Shown: positions 1 to 6,828 of the stretch, in pieces | How the letters are laid out: every line of letters begins with the position of its first letter | Numbering within the stretch: the stretch's first letter is position 1 | Origin: Pseudomonadota bacterium | Lineage (GTDB): Bacteria > Pseudomonadota > Gammaproteobacteria > Steroidobacterales > Steroidobacteraceae | DNA length: 8,493 nucleotides | Direction: 5' to 3' | Assembly: GCA_023433515.1 (NCBI GenBank) | Contig: JAEZCN010000212.1 | Location: 1-8,493 of the forward strand | Notes under the pieces: generated by a model | What the model saw: the letters and a program-made list of their open reading frames with translations, nothing else | Databases searched by the model: none | Told to the model about the DNA's origin: nothing | Translations under genes and position numbers: made by a program

Positions 1-3000
1 TGTCGGGATCGGGCAAGTCCACGCTCATCGAAGACGTGCTCTACAAGGCGCTGCGCAAATCGCTCGGATTGCCGAGCGAGGCGCCCGGCGCGTTCGACCG
101 CATCGAAGGCGCGGATCTCGTCGACGATGTCGTGATGATCGACCAGAGTTCGATCGGGCGTACGACGCGCTCGAATCCGGCGAGTTACGTCGGCGCGTTC
201 GACGTGGTGCGCGAATTGTTCGCGAACGAGGGCGCGGCGAAGTCGCGCGGCTACACGCCGGGCACGTTCAGTTTCAACTCGGGTACGGGCCGTTGTCCGA
301 CCTGCAACGGCAACGGGTTCGAACACGTCGAGATGCAGTTCCTGTCGGACGTGTACCTGCGCTGCCCGGATTGCGACGGCAAGCGGTATCGCGCCGAGAC
401 GCTCGAGATCCGGCGCGAGGGCGCGGACGGCACGCGGCGGAACATCGCGGACGTGCTCGACATGACGGTCACCGAGGCGTTGGTGTTCTTCAAGGACGTG
501 TCGAGCGTCGCGGTCCGGCTGCAGCCGCTGGTGGATGTCGGCCTCGAATACGTGAAGCTCGGGCAGCCCGTGCCGACGCTCTCGGGCGGCGAGGCGCAGC
601 GGTTGAAACTCGCGGGCCATCTCGCCGAGGCCGCGGCCGACGACACGCCGTCGATCCGCGGCAAGCTGTTCCTCTTCGACGAGCCGACCACCGGCCTGCA
701 CTTCGACGACGTCGCCAAACTACTGCGCGCGTTCCGCAAGCTGCTCAAGATCGGCCACTCGCTGCTCGTGATAGAACACAACCTCGACGTGATCCGCACT
801 TCCGACTGGATCATCGACCTCGGCCCCGAAGGCGGCGACGCCGGCGGCCAGATCGTCGTGGCCGGCACCCCGCTGGAAGTGGAAGCCCACCCGACCTCCC
901 ACACCGGCAAGGCCCTGCGCGATTACCTGAAGACGGTGCCTGGCACGGAAATCCCGGCAGAAGCGTCGCTGGTCCGGGACGTCGCGCCGACATCGCGCGC
1001 TTCTCCCGGGATTTCCGTGCCAGGCACCGCCTCCAACGCCATCACCATCCACAATGCGCGGGAGCACAACCTGCGCTCCATCGACGTGGAGATTCCGCGC
1101 GAGGCGTTCACTGTCATCACGGGTGTTTCCGGCTCCGGAAAGTCCACGCTCGCGTTCGACATCATCTTCAACGAGGGGCAGCGGCGGTACCTGGAGTCGC
1201 TCAACGCCTACGCGCGGCAGTTCGTGCAGCCGGCCGCGCGGCCGGACGTGGATGCGATCTACGGCATTCCGCCCACGGTCGCGATCGAGCAGCGTACGAG
1301 CCGCGGCGGACGCAAGAGCACGGTCGCGACACTCACCGAGATCTATCACTTCCTGCGCCTGCTCTATCAGAAGCTGGGTACGCAGTTCTGTCCCACCTGC
1401 GACGTGGCGATCGAGCCGCAGACACCGGCGAGCATCGCCGAGCGATTGCTCAAGCAGCACAGGGGCTCGCGCATCCTGCTGCTCGCGCCGCTGGTCGTCG
1501 CGCGCAAGGGTTACTACACCGAGCTCGCGAAGTGGGCCAACGCGCGCGGCTACAAACACCTGCGCGTCGACGGGGAGATGCTGACCACCTGGCAGTGGCC
1601 GCGCCTCAACCGCTTCAAGGAACACACGATCGAACTACCGGTCGCGCAGATCAACGTGCAGAAGGACAACGCGGACACGCTCGAGCGCAACCTGATCAAG
1701 GCGCTCGATCACGGCAAGGGCCTCGTGCACGTGCTCGATCTCGACGCGAAGAAGCCGAAGGTCCAGGTATTCAGCATCAAGCGCGCCTGCCCCTCCTGCG
1801 GCACCAGCTTCGCCGAGCTCGACCCGCGCCTGTTCTCGTTCAACAGCAAACACGGCTGGTGCGAGGACTGCTACGGCACCGGCCTCGCGCTCGAAGGCTT
1901 CGACGAGGAGCAGAGCGGCGAGGAAGCCACCTGGAACGAGTGGATGGAGGACGACGCCCACGCCTGCGAGACCTGCAACGGCCAGCGGCTCAACCAGGTC
2001 GCGCTGCACGTACGTTTCCGCGACCTCAACATCGCCGATCTCTCGGCGCGTGCGATCGACGACACGGTCTCGTTCATCGACAGGCTGCGCCTGGGCAAAC
2101 GCGAGGCCGAGATCGCGCGCGATCTCATGGCCGAGATCAAGGCGCGCCTCGCGTTCCTCCAGCGCGTCGGCCTCGGTTATCTGCCGCTCGACCGCTCCGC
2201 TCCGACGTTGTCGGGCGGCGAGGCGCAGCGCATCCGGCTGGCCGCCCAGCTCGGGTCGAACCTGCAGGGCGTGTGTTACGTGCTCGACGAGCCGACCATC
2301 GGCTTGCACCCGCGCGACAACCGGATCCTGCTGGACGCGCTCGCCGAGCTGGCGAAGCACCGCAACACGCTCGTGGTCGTCGAACATGATGAGGACACGA
2401 TCCGGCGCGCCGATCACGTGATCGACCTCGGCCCCGGGGCCGGCGTGCGCGGTGGTGAAGTGGTCGCGGCGGGCAAGGTTGCCGAACTCATGGCCAACCC
2501 CGCTTCGATCACCGGCCGCTTCCTCGCGAAGCCGCTCACGCACGCCGCGCAGCCGCGCCGCGCCACGGCCGCGCGTGCGCCGCAGCTCAAGCTCGAGGGC
2601 GTCGAACTGCACAACGTCCGCAAGGAAGACATCTCGATTCCCGTCGGCCGGCTCGTGGTCGTCACCGGCGTGTCGGGTTCGGGCAAATCCACCGTCGCGC
2701 GCGACGTGCTCTACACCAACCTCAAGCGGCTGGTCGGCCGGCGCGCGTCGAAGGGTTCGCGCGTCAAACTACCCGAACTCATGGGCGTTGCCGCCGTGCG
2801 CGGCGTCGAGCTCATCGACCGCGTGCTCGAAGTCGACCAGACCCCCATCGGCAAGACGCCACGCTCCTGCCCGGCCACCTACATCGGCTTCTGGGACGAC
2901 ATCCGCAGGATCTTCGCCAACACCACCGAGGCGAAGATCGCGGGCTACACCACCAGCCGCTTCTCGTTCAACACGGCCGGCGGCCGCTGCGAGGCCTGCG

Positions 3001-3656
3001 ACGGCCAGGGCATGCAGACCATCGAGATGAACTTCCTGCCCGACGTGAAGGTGTTGTGCGATACCTGTCGCGGCCGGCGCTTCAACGCTGAGACGTTGAG
3101 CATCCTCTGGCGCGGCAAATCGATCGGGGACCTGCTCGAGATGAACATCGACGACGCGGTCGAATTCTTCGCCGCGCACTCTTCCATCCACCACGCGTTG
3201 CGGCTGCTGCAGGACGTGGGCCTGGGTTATCTCACGCTGGGGCAGCCAAGCCCGACCCTCTCGGGCGGCGAGGCGCAACGTATCAAGCTGGTCACCGAGC
3301 TCGCGAAGGTGCGTGGCGAGGAACGGCGCGGCCCGCGCCAGAAGGCGTCGCACACGCTCTACGTACTCGATGAACCGACGGTCGGTTTGCACATGGCGGA
3401 CGTCGAGAAACTCATCCACGTGCTGCATCGGCTCGTCGACGTCGGCAACAGCGTGGTCGTGATCGAACACAACCTCGACGTCATGGCCGAGGCCGACTGG
3501 ATCATCGACATGGGACCCGAAGCCGGCGCCGGCGGCGGCAAGGTCGTCGCGGCCGGCCCGCCCGCGGCGGTGGTCGCGAAGAGCCGGCAGTCCCACACGG
3601 GCCGCGTGTTGCGCGAATTCCTCGCGGAGCGTGGCGTGCGTCACGAAGCTAACTAG
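1..3656 (+). CDS. uvrA: UvrA excinuclease ATPase, tandem-fused (dimeric) form, 5' partial
   Basis: DNA-damage-recognition ATPase of UvrABC nucleotide excision repair. About 1217 residues are visible, frame starting at base 3; the 5' end lies outside the window. The first bases encode SGSGKST (3-23), a Walker A, so the GTG at 36 is not the start. The first unit's C-terminal half follows: zinc finger C-x2-C-x19-C-x2-C (294-374), LSGGEAQ (579-599), Walker B Asp-Glu (678-683), switch His (777). After a linker (about 930-1035) comes a complete second UvrA: Walker A (1122-1148), UvrB-binding-like region (about 1430-1770), zinc finger C-x2-C-x20-C-x2-C (1788-1871), LSGGEAQ (2208-2228), Walker B (2286-2291), then a second ABC half with Walker A (2667-2693), zinc finger (2988-3068), LSGGEAQ (3258-3278), Walker B (3369-3374) and switch His (3468). 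Ordinary UvrA has one such pair (about 940 residues) and dimerises. Fused 'dimeric form' UvrAs are known from annotation; ABC-I of the first unit is inferred to lie upstream. It ends at TAG 3654-3656. Confidence 0.96.
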   Translation, partial: SGSGKSTLIEDVLYKALRKSLGLPSEAPGAFDRIEGADLVDDVVMIDQSSIGRTTRSNPASYVGAFDVVRELFANEGAAKSRGYTPGTFSFNSGTGRCPTCNGNGFEHVEMQFLSDVYLRCPDCDGKRYRAETLEIRREGADGTRRNIADVLDMTVTEALVFFKDVSSVAVRLQPLVDVGLEYVKLGQPVPTLSGGEAQRLKLAGHLAEAAADDTPSIRGKLFLFDEPTTGLHFDDVAKLLRAFRKLLKIGHSLLVIEHNLDVIRTSDWIIDLGPEGGDAGGQIVVAGTPLEVEAHPTSHTGKALRDYLKTVPGTEIPAEASLVRDVAPTSRASPGISVPGTASNAITIHNAREHNLRSIDVEIPREAFTVITGVSGSGKSTLAFDIIFNEGQRRYLESLNAYARQFVQPAARPDVDAIYGIPPTVAIEQRTSRGGRKSTVATLTEIYHFLRLLYQKLGTQFCPTCDVAIEPQTPASIAERLLKQHRGSRILLLAPLVVARKGYYTELAKWANARGYKHLRVDGEMLTTWQWPRLNRFKEHTIELPVAQINVQKDNADTLERNLIKALDHGKGLVHVLDLDAKKPKVQVFSIKRACPSCGTSFAELDPRLFSFNSKHGWCEDCYGTGLALEGFDEEQSGEEATWNEWMEDDAHACETCNGQRLNQVALHVRFRDLNIADLSARAIDDTVSFIDRLRLGKREAEIARDLMAEIKARLAFLQRVGLGYLPLDRSAPTLSGGEAQRIRLAAQLGSNLQGVCYVLDEPTIGLHPRDNRILLDALAELAKHRNTLVVVEHDEDTIRRADHVIDLGPGAGVRGGEVVAAGKVAELMANPASITGRFLAKPLTHAAQPRRATAARAPQLKLEGVELHNVRKEDISIPVGRLVVVTGVSGSGKSTVARDVLYTNLKRLVGRRASKGSRVKLPELMGVAAVRGVELIDRVLEVDQTPIGKTPRSCPATYIGFWDDIRRIFANTTEAKIAGYTTSRFSFNTAGGRCEACDGQGMQTIEMNFLPDVKVLCDTCRGRRFNAETLSILWRGKSIGDLLEMNIDDAVEFFAAHSSIHHALRLLQDVGLGYLTLGQPSPTLSGGEAQRIKLVTELAKVRGEERRGPRQKASHTLYVLDEPTVGLHMADVEKLIHVLHRLVDVGNSVVVIEHNLDVMAEADWIIDMGPEAGAGGGKVVAAGPPAAVVAKSRQSHTGRVLREFLAERGVRHEAN
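934..1029. repeat. 96-bp inverted-repeat (REP/palindromic-like) element inside uvrA
   Basis: Two 32-nt arms, 934-965 and 998-1029, are reverse complements with 31 of 32 positions matching; the only mismatch is C958 against G1005. They flank a 32-nt centre. Each arm contains its own small palindrome, GTGCC-T-GGCAC (936-946) and GTGCC-A-GGCAC (1017-1027). The centre holds two more short ones: GTCC-G-GGAC (972-980) and GTCG-CGC-CGAC (981-991). The total is exactly 32 codons without a stop, read in uvrA as VPGTEIP...PGISVPGT. The antisense strand gives nearly the same peptide. This architecture resembles REP/BIME elements or the protein-coding palindromic elements of Rickettsia. The family is not identified, and no second copy was seen in the window. 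It falls exactly in the linker between two UvrA units. Confidence 0.85.
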
Positions 3657-3721
3657 CAAGGCTGCGGCGCCGGGGCACCTTTTGGCAGAATTTCCGGATC
3701 GCACAACCGGAGCTCGCTGCA

Positions 3722-5464
3722 ATGTGGAAGCGCTGGATTCTCGTGTCATGGACGGCGTGTGGCGTGGCCGTCGCGCAGGTGCCCTCACCTGACGACCCGC
3801 TGTGGGAATTTCCCGCGGCAGCCGGTGTGAATGCCCCGGAGAAGGTGGATTGCGACATGCGCGTCACGTCGCCCGGCGAGAAATTCTGCCTCTGGCCGGC
3901 CGCGAAGCCCGGCCAGTGGCACCGCGCCGAGGACATCATCCGCCCCGGCTCATTCGAGGAATGGCGGGCCCGCAATGGTGTCCACGCCGTTCAACCCGAC
4001 CGGTTCCTGCAGCCGACGATGGCGCTGAAGCGCTTCAACGGATGGCCGGTCGTGAGTCTCACCGGCTTCCAGGAGCTGGAGTTCAAGGGTGCGGGCGACT
4101 TCGCCCGGCGCCGATTCACGATCTTCGTCGTGGGGCGCAAGGTCCCCGGCACCGAGTACGGCGCGATCTTCGGCAATCACGAAGATCCGCAGTACGGCGC
4201 GCTCTACTGGGCCGGCTCGAACGGCATCGTCCTCAACGTGGAGAGCGCGAATCCGCTCATGTGGCAGTACGAGCAGGCGGAGGAGTTCCACCTGATCGCG
4301 TTGCGCTGCGACTTCGAAACGGTGACAGCATTCCTCAACGGTCAGCCGCTGGAAACCAAGGCGTTGTCCGCGAGCAAGGTCGGGTATCCCGTCAATCGCG
4401 GCATTGCATTGACCCATGTGGGCCGATTCGACAAGGGGCCGCCGCGGCAGCCGGTATCGCCGCTGAATGCGCCGCGCGTGCCGTCGAAGGGCGCGGAGCT
4501 CGCCGAGATCGTCCTCTATGACCGGACGCTGAGCGACGAGGAATTCGTCGCCACGACGCGTTATCTCATCAGGAAGTTCGGTATACCGGTCCCGGGACGT
4601 GCGACGGGAGCGCCGGAGGAATCCGCCGCGCCGCTGCGGGTGTTCAACTTCGCGCCCGCGAGTGATCCGGCGGAGCAGGCGCTCGCGGACCATCCCGTGA
4701 TGCTCGGCTTCAATTCGCCCACCGCGAAGCAGTGCAGCTTCACCGCGAAGCCCGGCGAGACAGGCTGGTGCCTGCGCGCCGCGGATGGCATGCACGCCTG
4801 GCTGCGCGGCGACGACGTCTGGACGCGCACGACGATCATGACCGGCTGGAAGGCACCACCGGCCATCGGCAACGAGGCGATCGCGCCGCAGGGGCACTCT
4901 TCGTGGCTCATGCCGAATACGTTGGCCACGCTGCCGGTGGTGCGAGTCGCCGAACGTTCGAGCCTGAGACTCAAGACGCCGATGGCCGCGAAGGAATTCA
5001 CCGCGTTCATCGTCGGGCGCCAGACGCCCGGCAGCTTCAGCGGAATCGTGCTGAGCTCGGACGTCGCGCACGACCAGAGCATTGCCTGGCGCGATGGAAA
5101 GACCCTGGAGCTGCGCGGCGGCGGCGGCGTGCAGGCCGAATTCGACGCGCCGCAGGCGACCGAATTCCACATCGCTGCGATCAGTTATCGCGATGGCGTG
5201 GCTGCGGCGTATATCGGCAACCAGGATGGCCAGGCGCGCGAGATCGCGCTGCCGTCCGGCATGCGCTTCGATTTCGTCGGCGTGCCGTCGCGCTCGACGC
5301 CTGTCTCGGGAGGGGCCATGCAGTCCCCGTTCGCCGGACTGCGCCCACCCGCGAACCCCGCCCAGGCGGCGGACCTCGCGGAGATCATCCTCTGGCCGCG
5401 CGCGCTCGACCGGGAGGAGATGGCGGCGACGCTGCGTTACCTGCGCCGGAAATACGCCTTATGA
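3722..5464 (+). CDS. Secreted protein with two tandem LamG/concanavalin A-like repeats
   Basis: This 580-residue exported protein has a Sec signal peptide at about residues 1-19 (Lys-Arg, hydrophobic core, AVAQ). The rest is two homologous halves of about 240 residues with a period near 294. Landmarks align: Cys44/Cys56 with Cys338/Cys350 (both C-x11-C), FTIFVVGR at 132 with FTAFIVGR at 426, EEFHLIAL with TEFHIAAI, and the ends AELAEIVLYDR...YLIRKFGI (to 288) with ADLAEIILWPR...YLRRKYAL (to 580). The closing pattern, an LxEIhhaxRxLs segment then YLxxKY, is typical of bacterial LamG/concanavalin A-like jelly-roll domains, which bind carbohydrate or protein. No catalytic residues are recognised, so a binding or structural role is inferred. 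GGAG (3709-3712) lies 9 nt before the ATG. The gene follows uvrA by 65 bp and precedes the zinc-ribbon gene by 10 bp. Confidence 0.85.
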   Translation: MWKRWILVSWTACGVAVAQVPSPDDPLWEFPAAAGVNAPEKVDCDMRVTSPGEKFCLWPAAKPGQWHRAEDIIRPGSFEEWRARNGVHAVQPDRFLQPTMALKRFNGWPVVSLTGFQELEFKGAGDFARRRFTIFVVGRKVPGTEYGAIFGNHEDPQYGALYWAGSNGIVLNVESANPLMWQYEQAEEFHLIALRCDFETVTAFLNGQPLETKALSASKVGYPVNRGIALTHVGRFDKGPPRQPVSPLNAPRVPSKGAELAEIVLYDRTLSDEEFVATTRYLIRKFGIPVPGRATGAPEESAAPLRVFNFAPASDPAEQALADHPVMLGFNSPTAKQCSFTAKPGETGWCLRAADGMHAWLRGDDVWTRTTIMTGWKAPPAIGNEAIAPQGHSSWLMPNTLATLPVVRVAERSSLRLKTPMAAKEFTAFIVGRQTPGSFSGIVLSSDVAHDQSIAWRDGKTLELRGGGGVQAEFDAPQATEFHIAAISYRDGVAAAYIGNQDGQAREIALPSGMRFDFVGVPSRSTPVSGGAMQSPFAGLRPPANPAQAADLAEIILWPRALDREEMAATLRYLRRKYAL

Positions 5465-5474
5465 TCCCGGCAGG

Positions 5475-5777
5475 ATGGCTCACGGACTCAGCTGCTGGAA
5501 ATGCGGCGCCTCGCTCGAGGCGCTGAGCCTGCCGCTGCGGCGGCTCGACGAATGCAAGGCGTGCCGCAGCGAGCTGCACGCCTGCCGCATGTGCGTCGAG
5601 TACGACACGCGCGTCGCCAAACACTGCCGCGAGCCCACGGCCGAGGAAGTGCGTGACAAGACCCAGGCCAACTTCTGCGATCACTTCAAGCCGAAAGCAG
5701 GCGCGTACGTCGCGCCGAACACGGCTGAAGTCGATGCATCGCGCGCTGCGCTCGACGCGTTGTTCGGCAAGAAGTGA
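5475..5777 (+). CDS. Small Cys-rich zinc-ribbon-like protein, conserved hypothetical
   Basis: A 100-residue protein with no signal peptide or membrane segment, so probably cytoplasmic. It has eight cysteines: C7-x2-C10, C27-x2-C30, C37-x2-C40, then C51 and C68, with nearby His50 and His70. The three CxxC pairs suggest one or two zinc sites, a treble-clef or rubredoxin-like fold. The stretch around residues 43-71 (Y-D-T-R-V-A-K-H-C-R-E-P, then A-N-F-C-D-H-F) resembles a family of conserved proteobacterial hypothetical proteins I recognise but cannot name; its function is unknown to me. ATG 5475 is chosen because the conserved sequence begins there and no plausible in-frame start lies just upstream. 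It begins 10 nt after the LamG stop, with only an AGG abutting the ATG, so it may depend on translational coupling. Confidence 0.85.
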   Translation: MAHGLSCWKCGASLEALSLPLRRLDECKACRSELHACRMCVEYDTRVAKHCREPTAEEVRDKTQANFCDHFKPKAGAYVAPNTAEVDASRAALDALFGKK

Positions 5778-5826
5778 TCGATGACGTTCGCCGGCACGAC
5801 GGTGCGGACACCCTGGTTTCGATCCT

Positions 5827-5842
5827 GGAGATAATGAATTGA
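5827..5842 (+). promoter_or_regulatory. Ribosome binding site and TTG start of the GH5 gene with overlapping 2-codon ORF
   Basis: GGAG at 5827-5830 lies 8 nt before TTG (5839-5841), the correct start for the signal peptide. An ATG at 5834-5836, only 3 nt from the GGAG, reads ATG-AAT-TGA, and its TGA (5840-5842) overlaps the TTG. The ATG frame cannot encode the enzyme, so TTG is chosen by both frame and spacing. Initiation at a TTG is usually weaker than at ATG. Whether the miniature ORF has any effect is not known. Confidence 0.6.
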
Positions 5843-6828
5843 AGTCGCTGCCATCCGTCTGCCTGTTCCTCGTTTTCGCGACGGCCTGCGCTGCCGACGC
5901 CCCACTCTCCGCCGCCGACCAGGTCGCGCGGATGAAGCGCGGCGTGAACATCGTCGGCTACGACCCCATCTGGCAGGACCCGTCGAAAGCCCGCTTCAAG
6001 CCGCGGCACTTCAAGATCATCAAGGACGGCGGCTTCGACACGGTGCGCATCAACCTGTACGGCTTCCGCAAGATGAACGAGAAGCTCGAGCTCGATCCGC
6101 AATGGTTCGCCACGCTCGACATGCTGGTAACGGAAGCCACCAGGCAGAATCTCCACGTCATTCTCGACGAGCACGATTACGAACGCTGCACGGACGACAC
6201 CGAGCTGTGCCGTCGACAGTTGCGGGCGTTCTGGACGCAGGTCGGTGAGCGCTACAAGGACGCGCCGCCGAACGTCATGTTCGAGATGCTCAACGAGCCG
6301 AACCGCAAGATGGACGCGATCTGGAATTCACTGATCGCCGAGACGTTGCCGGTCATTCGCAAGACGAACCCGACGCGCAACGTGATCATCGGTCCCGCGT
6401 TCTGGAACAACATATCGCACCTGCCGCAGCTCGAGCTGCCGGCGGAAGATCGGCACATCATCGTCACGGTGCATTACTACGAGCCGCACACGTTCACGCA
6501 CCAGGGCGCGAGCTGGTCGCCGGAATACACCAGGCTGTCGGGTCTGACGTGGGGAACACCCGCGGACTACGCCAAGATCGAGCAGGACTTCGACAAGGCG
6601 CAGGCCTGGGCGAAGCAGCACGATCGCCCGATCCTGCTGGGTGAGTTCGGCGCCTATGACAAGGCGCCGCAGAAATCGCGGATCGAGTACACCGCGGCCG
6701 TCGCACGCGCCGCGGAGAAGCGCGGCTGGGCCTGGACCTACTGGCAGTTCGACAGCAACTTCGTCGTCTACGACGTCGACAAGGATGCGTGGAACGAACC
6801 TATCTACCGCGCGCTCGTGAGTCCATGA
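5839..6828 (+). CDS. Secreted glycoside hydrolase family 5 (cellulase-like)
   Basis: A 329-residue exported retaining beta-glycosidase of the GH5/clan GH-A type. Residues 1-18 form a signal peptide (MKSLPSVCLFLVFATACA); cleavage at A-C-A/A-D is likely, although Cys17 also allows a weak lipobox reading. Family landmarks are in order: G-V-N near 36-38, conserved Arg70 in TVRINL, His112 in LDEHDY, acid/base Glu153 in LNEP, His212 in VHYYEP, nucleophile Glu269 in LLGEFG and platform Trp302 in TYWQFD. All key GH5 residues are present, so it should be active. The substrate (beta-glucan, mannan or other) cannot be read from sequence. The length matches a lone catalytic domain; no carbohydrate-binding module is attached. 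It starts at TTG, 61 bp after the zinc-ribbon gene, and its TGA overlaps the next ATG. Confidence 0.93.
   Translation: MKSLPSVCLFLVFATACAADAPLSAADQVARMKRGVNIVGYDPIWQDPSKARFKPRHFKIIKDGGFDTVRINLYGFRKMNEKLELDPQWFATLDMLVTEATRQNLHVILDEHDYERCTDDTELCRRQLRAFWTQVGERYKDAPPNVMFEMLNEPNRKMDAIWNSLIAETLPVIRKTNPTRNVIIGPAFWNNISHLPQLELPAEDRHIIVTVHYYEPHTFTHQGASWSPEYTRLSGLTWGTPADYAKIEQDFDKAQAWAKQHDRPILLGEFGAYDKAPQKSRIEYTAAVARAAEKRGWAWTYWQFDSNFVVYDVDKDAWNEPIYRALVSP

Noticed and set aside
36..38. GTG as the start of uvrA
   Set aside because: The eleven in-frame codons before it encode the conserved Walker A SGSGKST and flanking residues, so the gene enters from outside the window.
293..2389. Long open frame in another plus-strand frame within uvrA
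   Set aside because: It is Arg/Ala/Pro-rich, resembles no family and lies entirely within the clearly coding uvrA frame; it results from high GC content.
3682..3710. TTGGCA as a -35 box for the LamG gene
   Set aside because: No convincing -10 hexamer at 16-18 nt spacing; too weak to call a promoter.
3693..3711. TCCGG/CCGGA stem covering part of the LamG Shine-Dalgarno
   Set aside because: Only 5 bp with a 9-nt loop; expected by chance in GC-rich DNA.
720..3788. Long antisense open frames (720-1625, 1635-2612, 2769-3788)
   Set aside because: They mirror the uvrA codon pattern, have low-complexity composition and no recognisable domain.
4141..4165. VPGTEYG in the LamG protein as a second copy of the uvrA palindromic element
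   Set aside because: Only a short peptide resemblance. The DNA differs at many positions, there is no inverted arm, and the segment aligns with the second LamG repeat as normal domain sequence.
3950..5170. Antisense open frame opposite the LamG gene
   Set aside because: The plus-strand frame has a signal peptide, an internal repeat and domain motifs; the antisense product has none.
5781..5834. 17-codon ORF in the gap before the GH5 gene (ATG 5781 to TAA 5834)
   Set aside because: No Shine-Dalgarno, no recognisable peptide, and short open stretches are common here.
6789..6824. GTG 6789 as the start of the membrane protein
   Set aside because: It would overlap GH5 by 40 nt, while ATG 6825 gives the standard ATGA coupling and the N-P-Y-A-A-P N-terminus.
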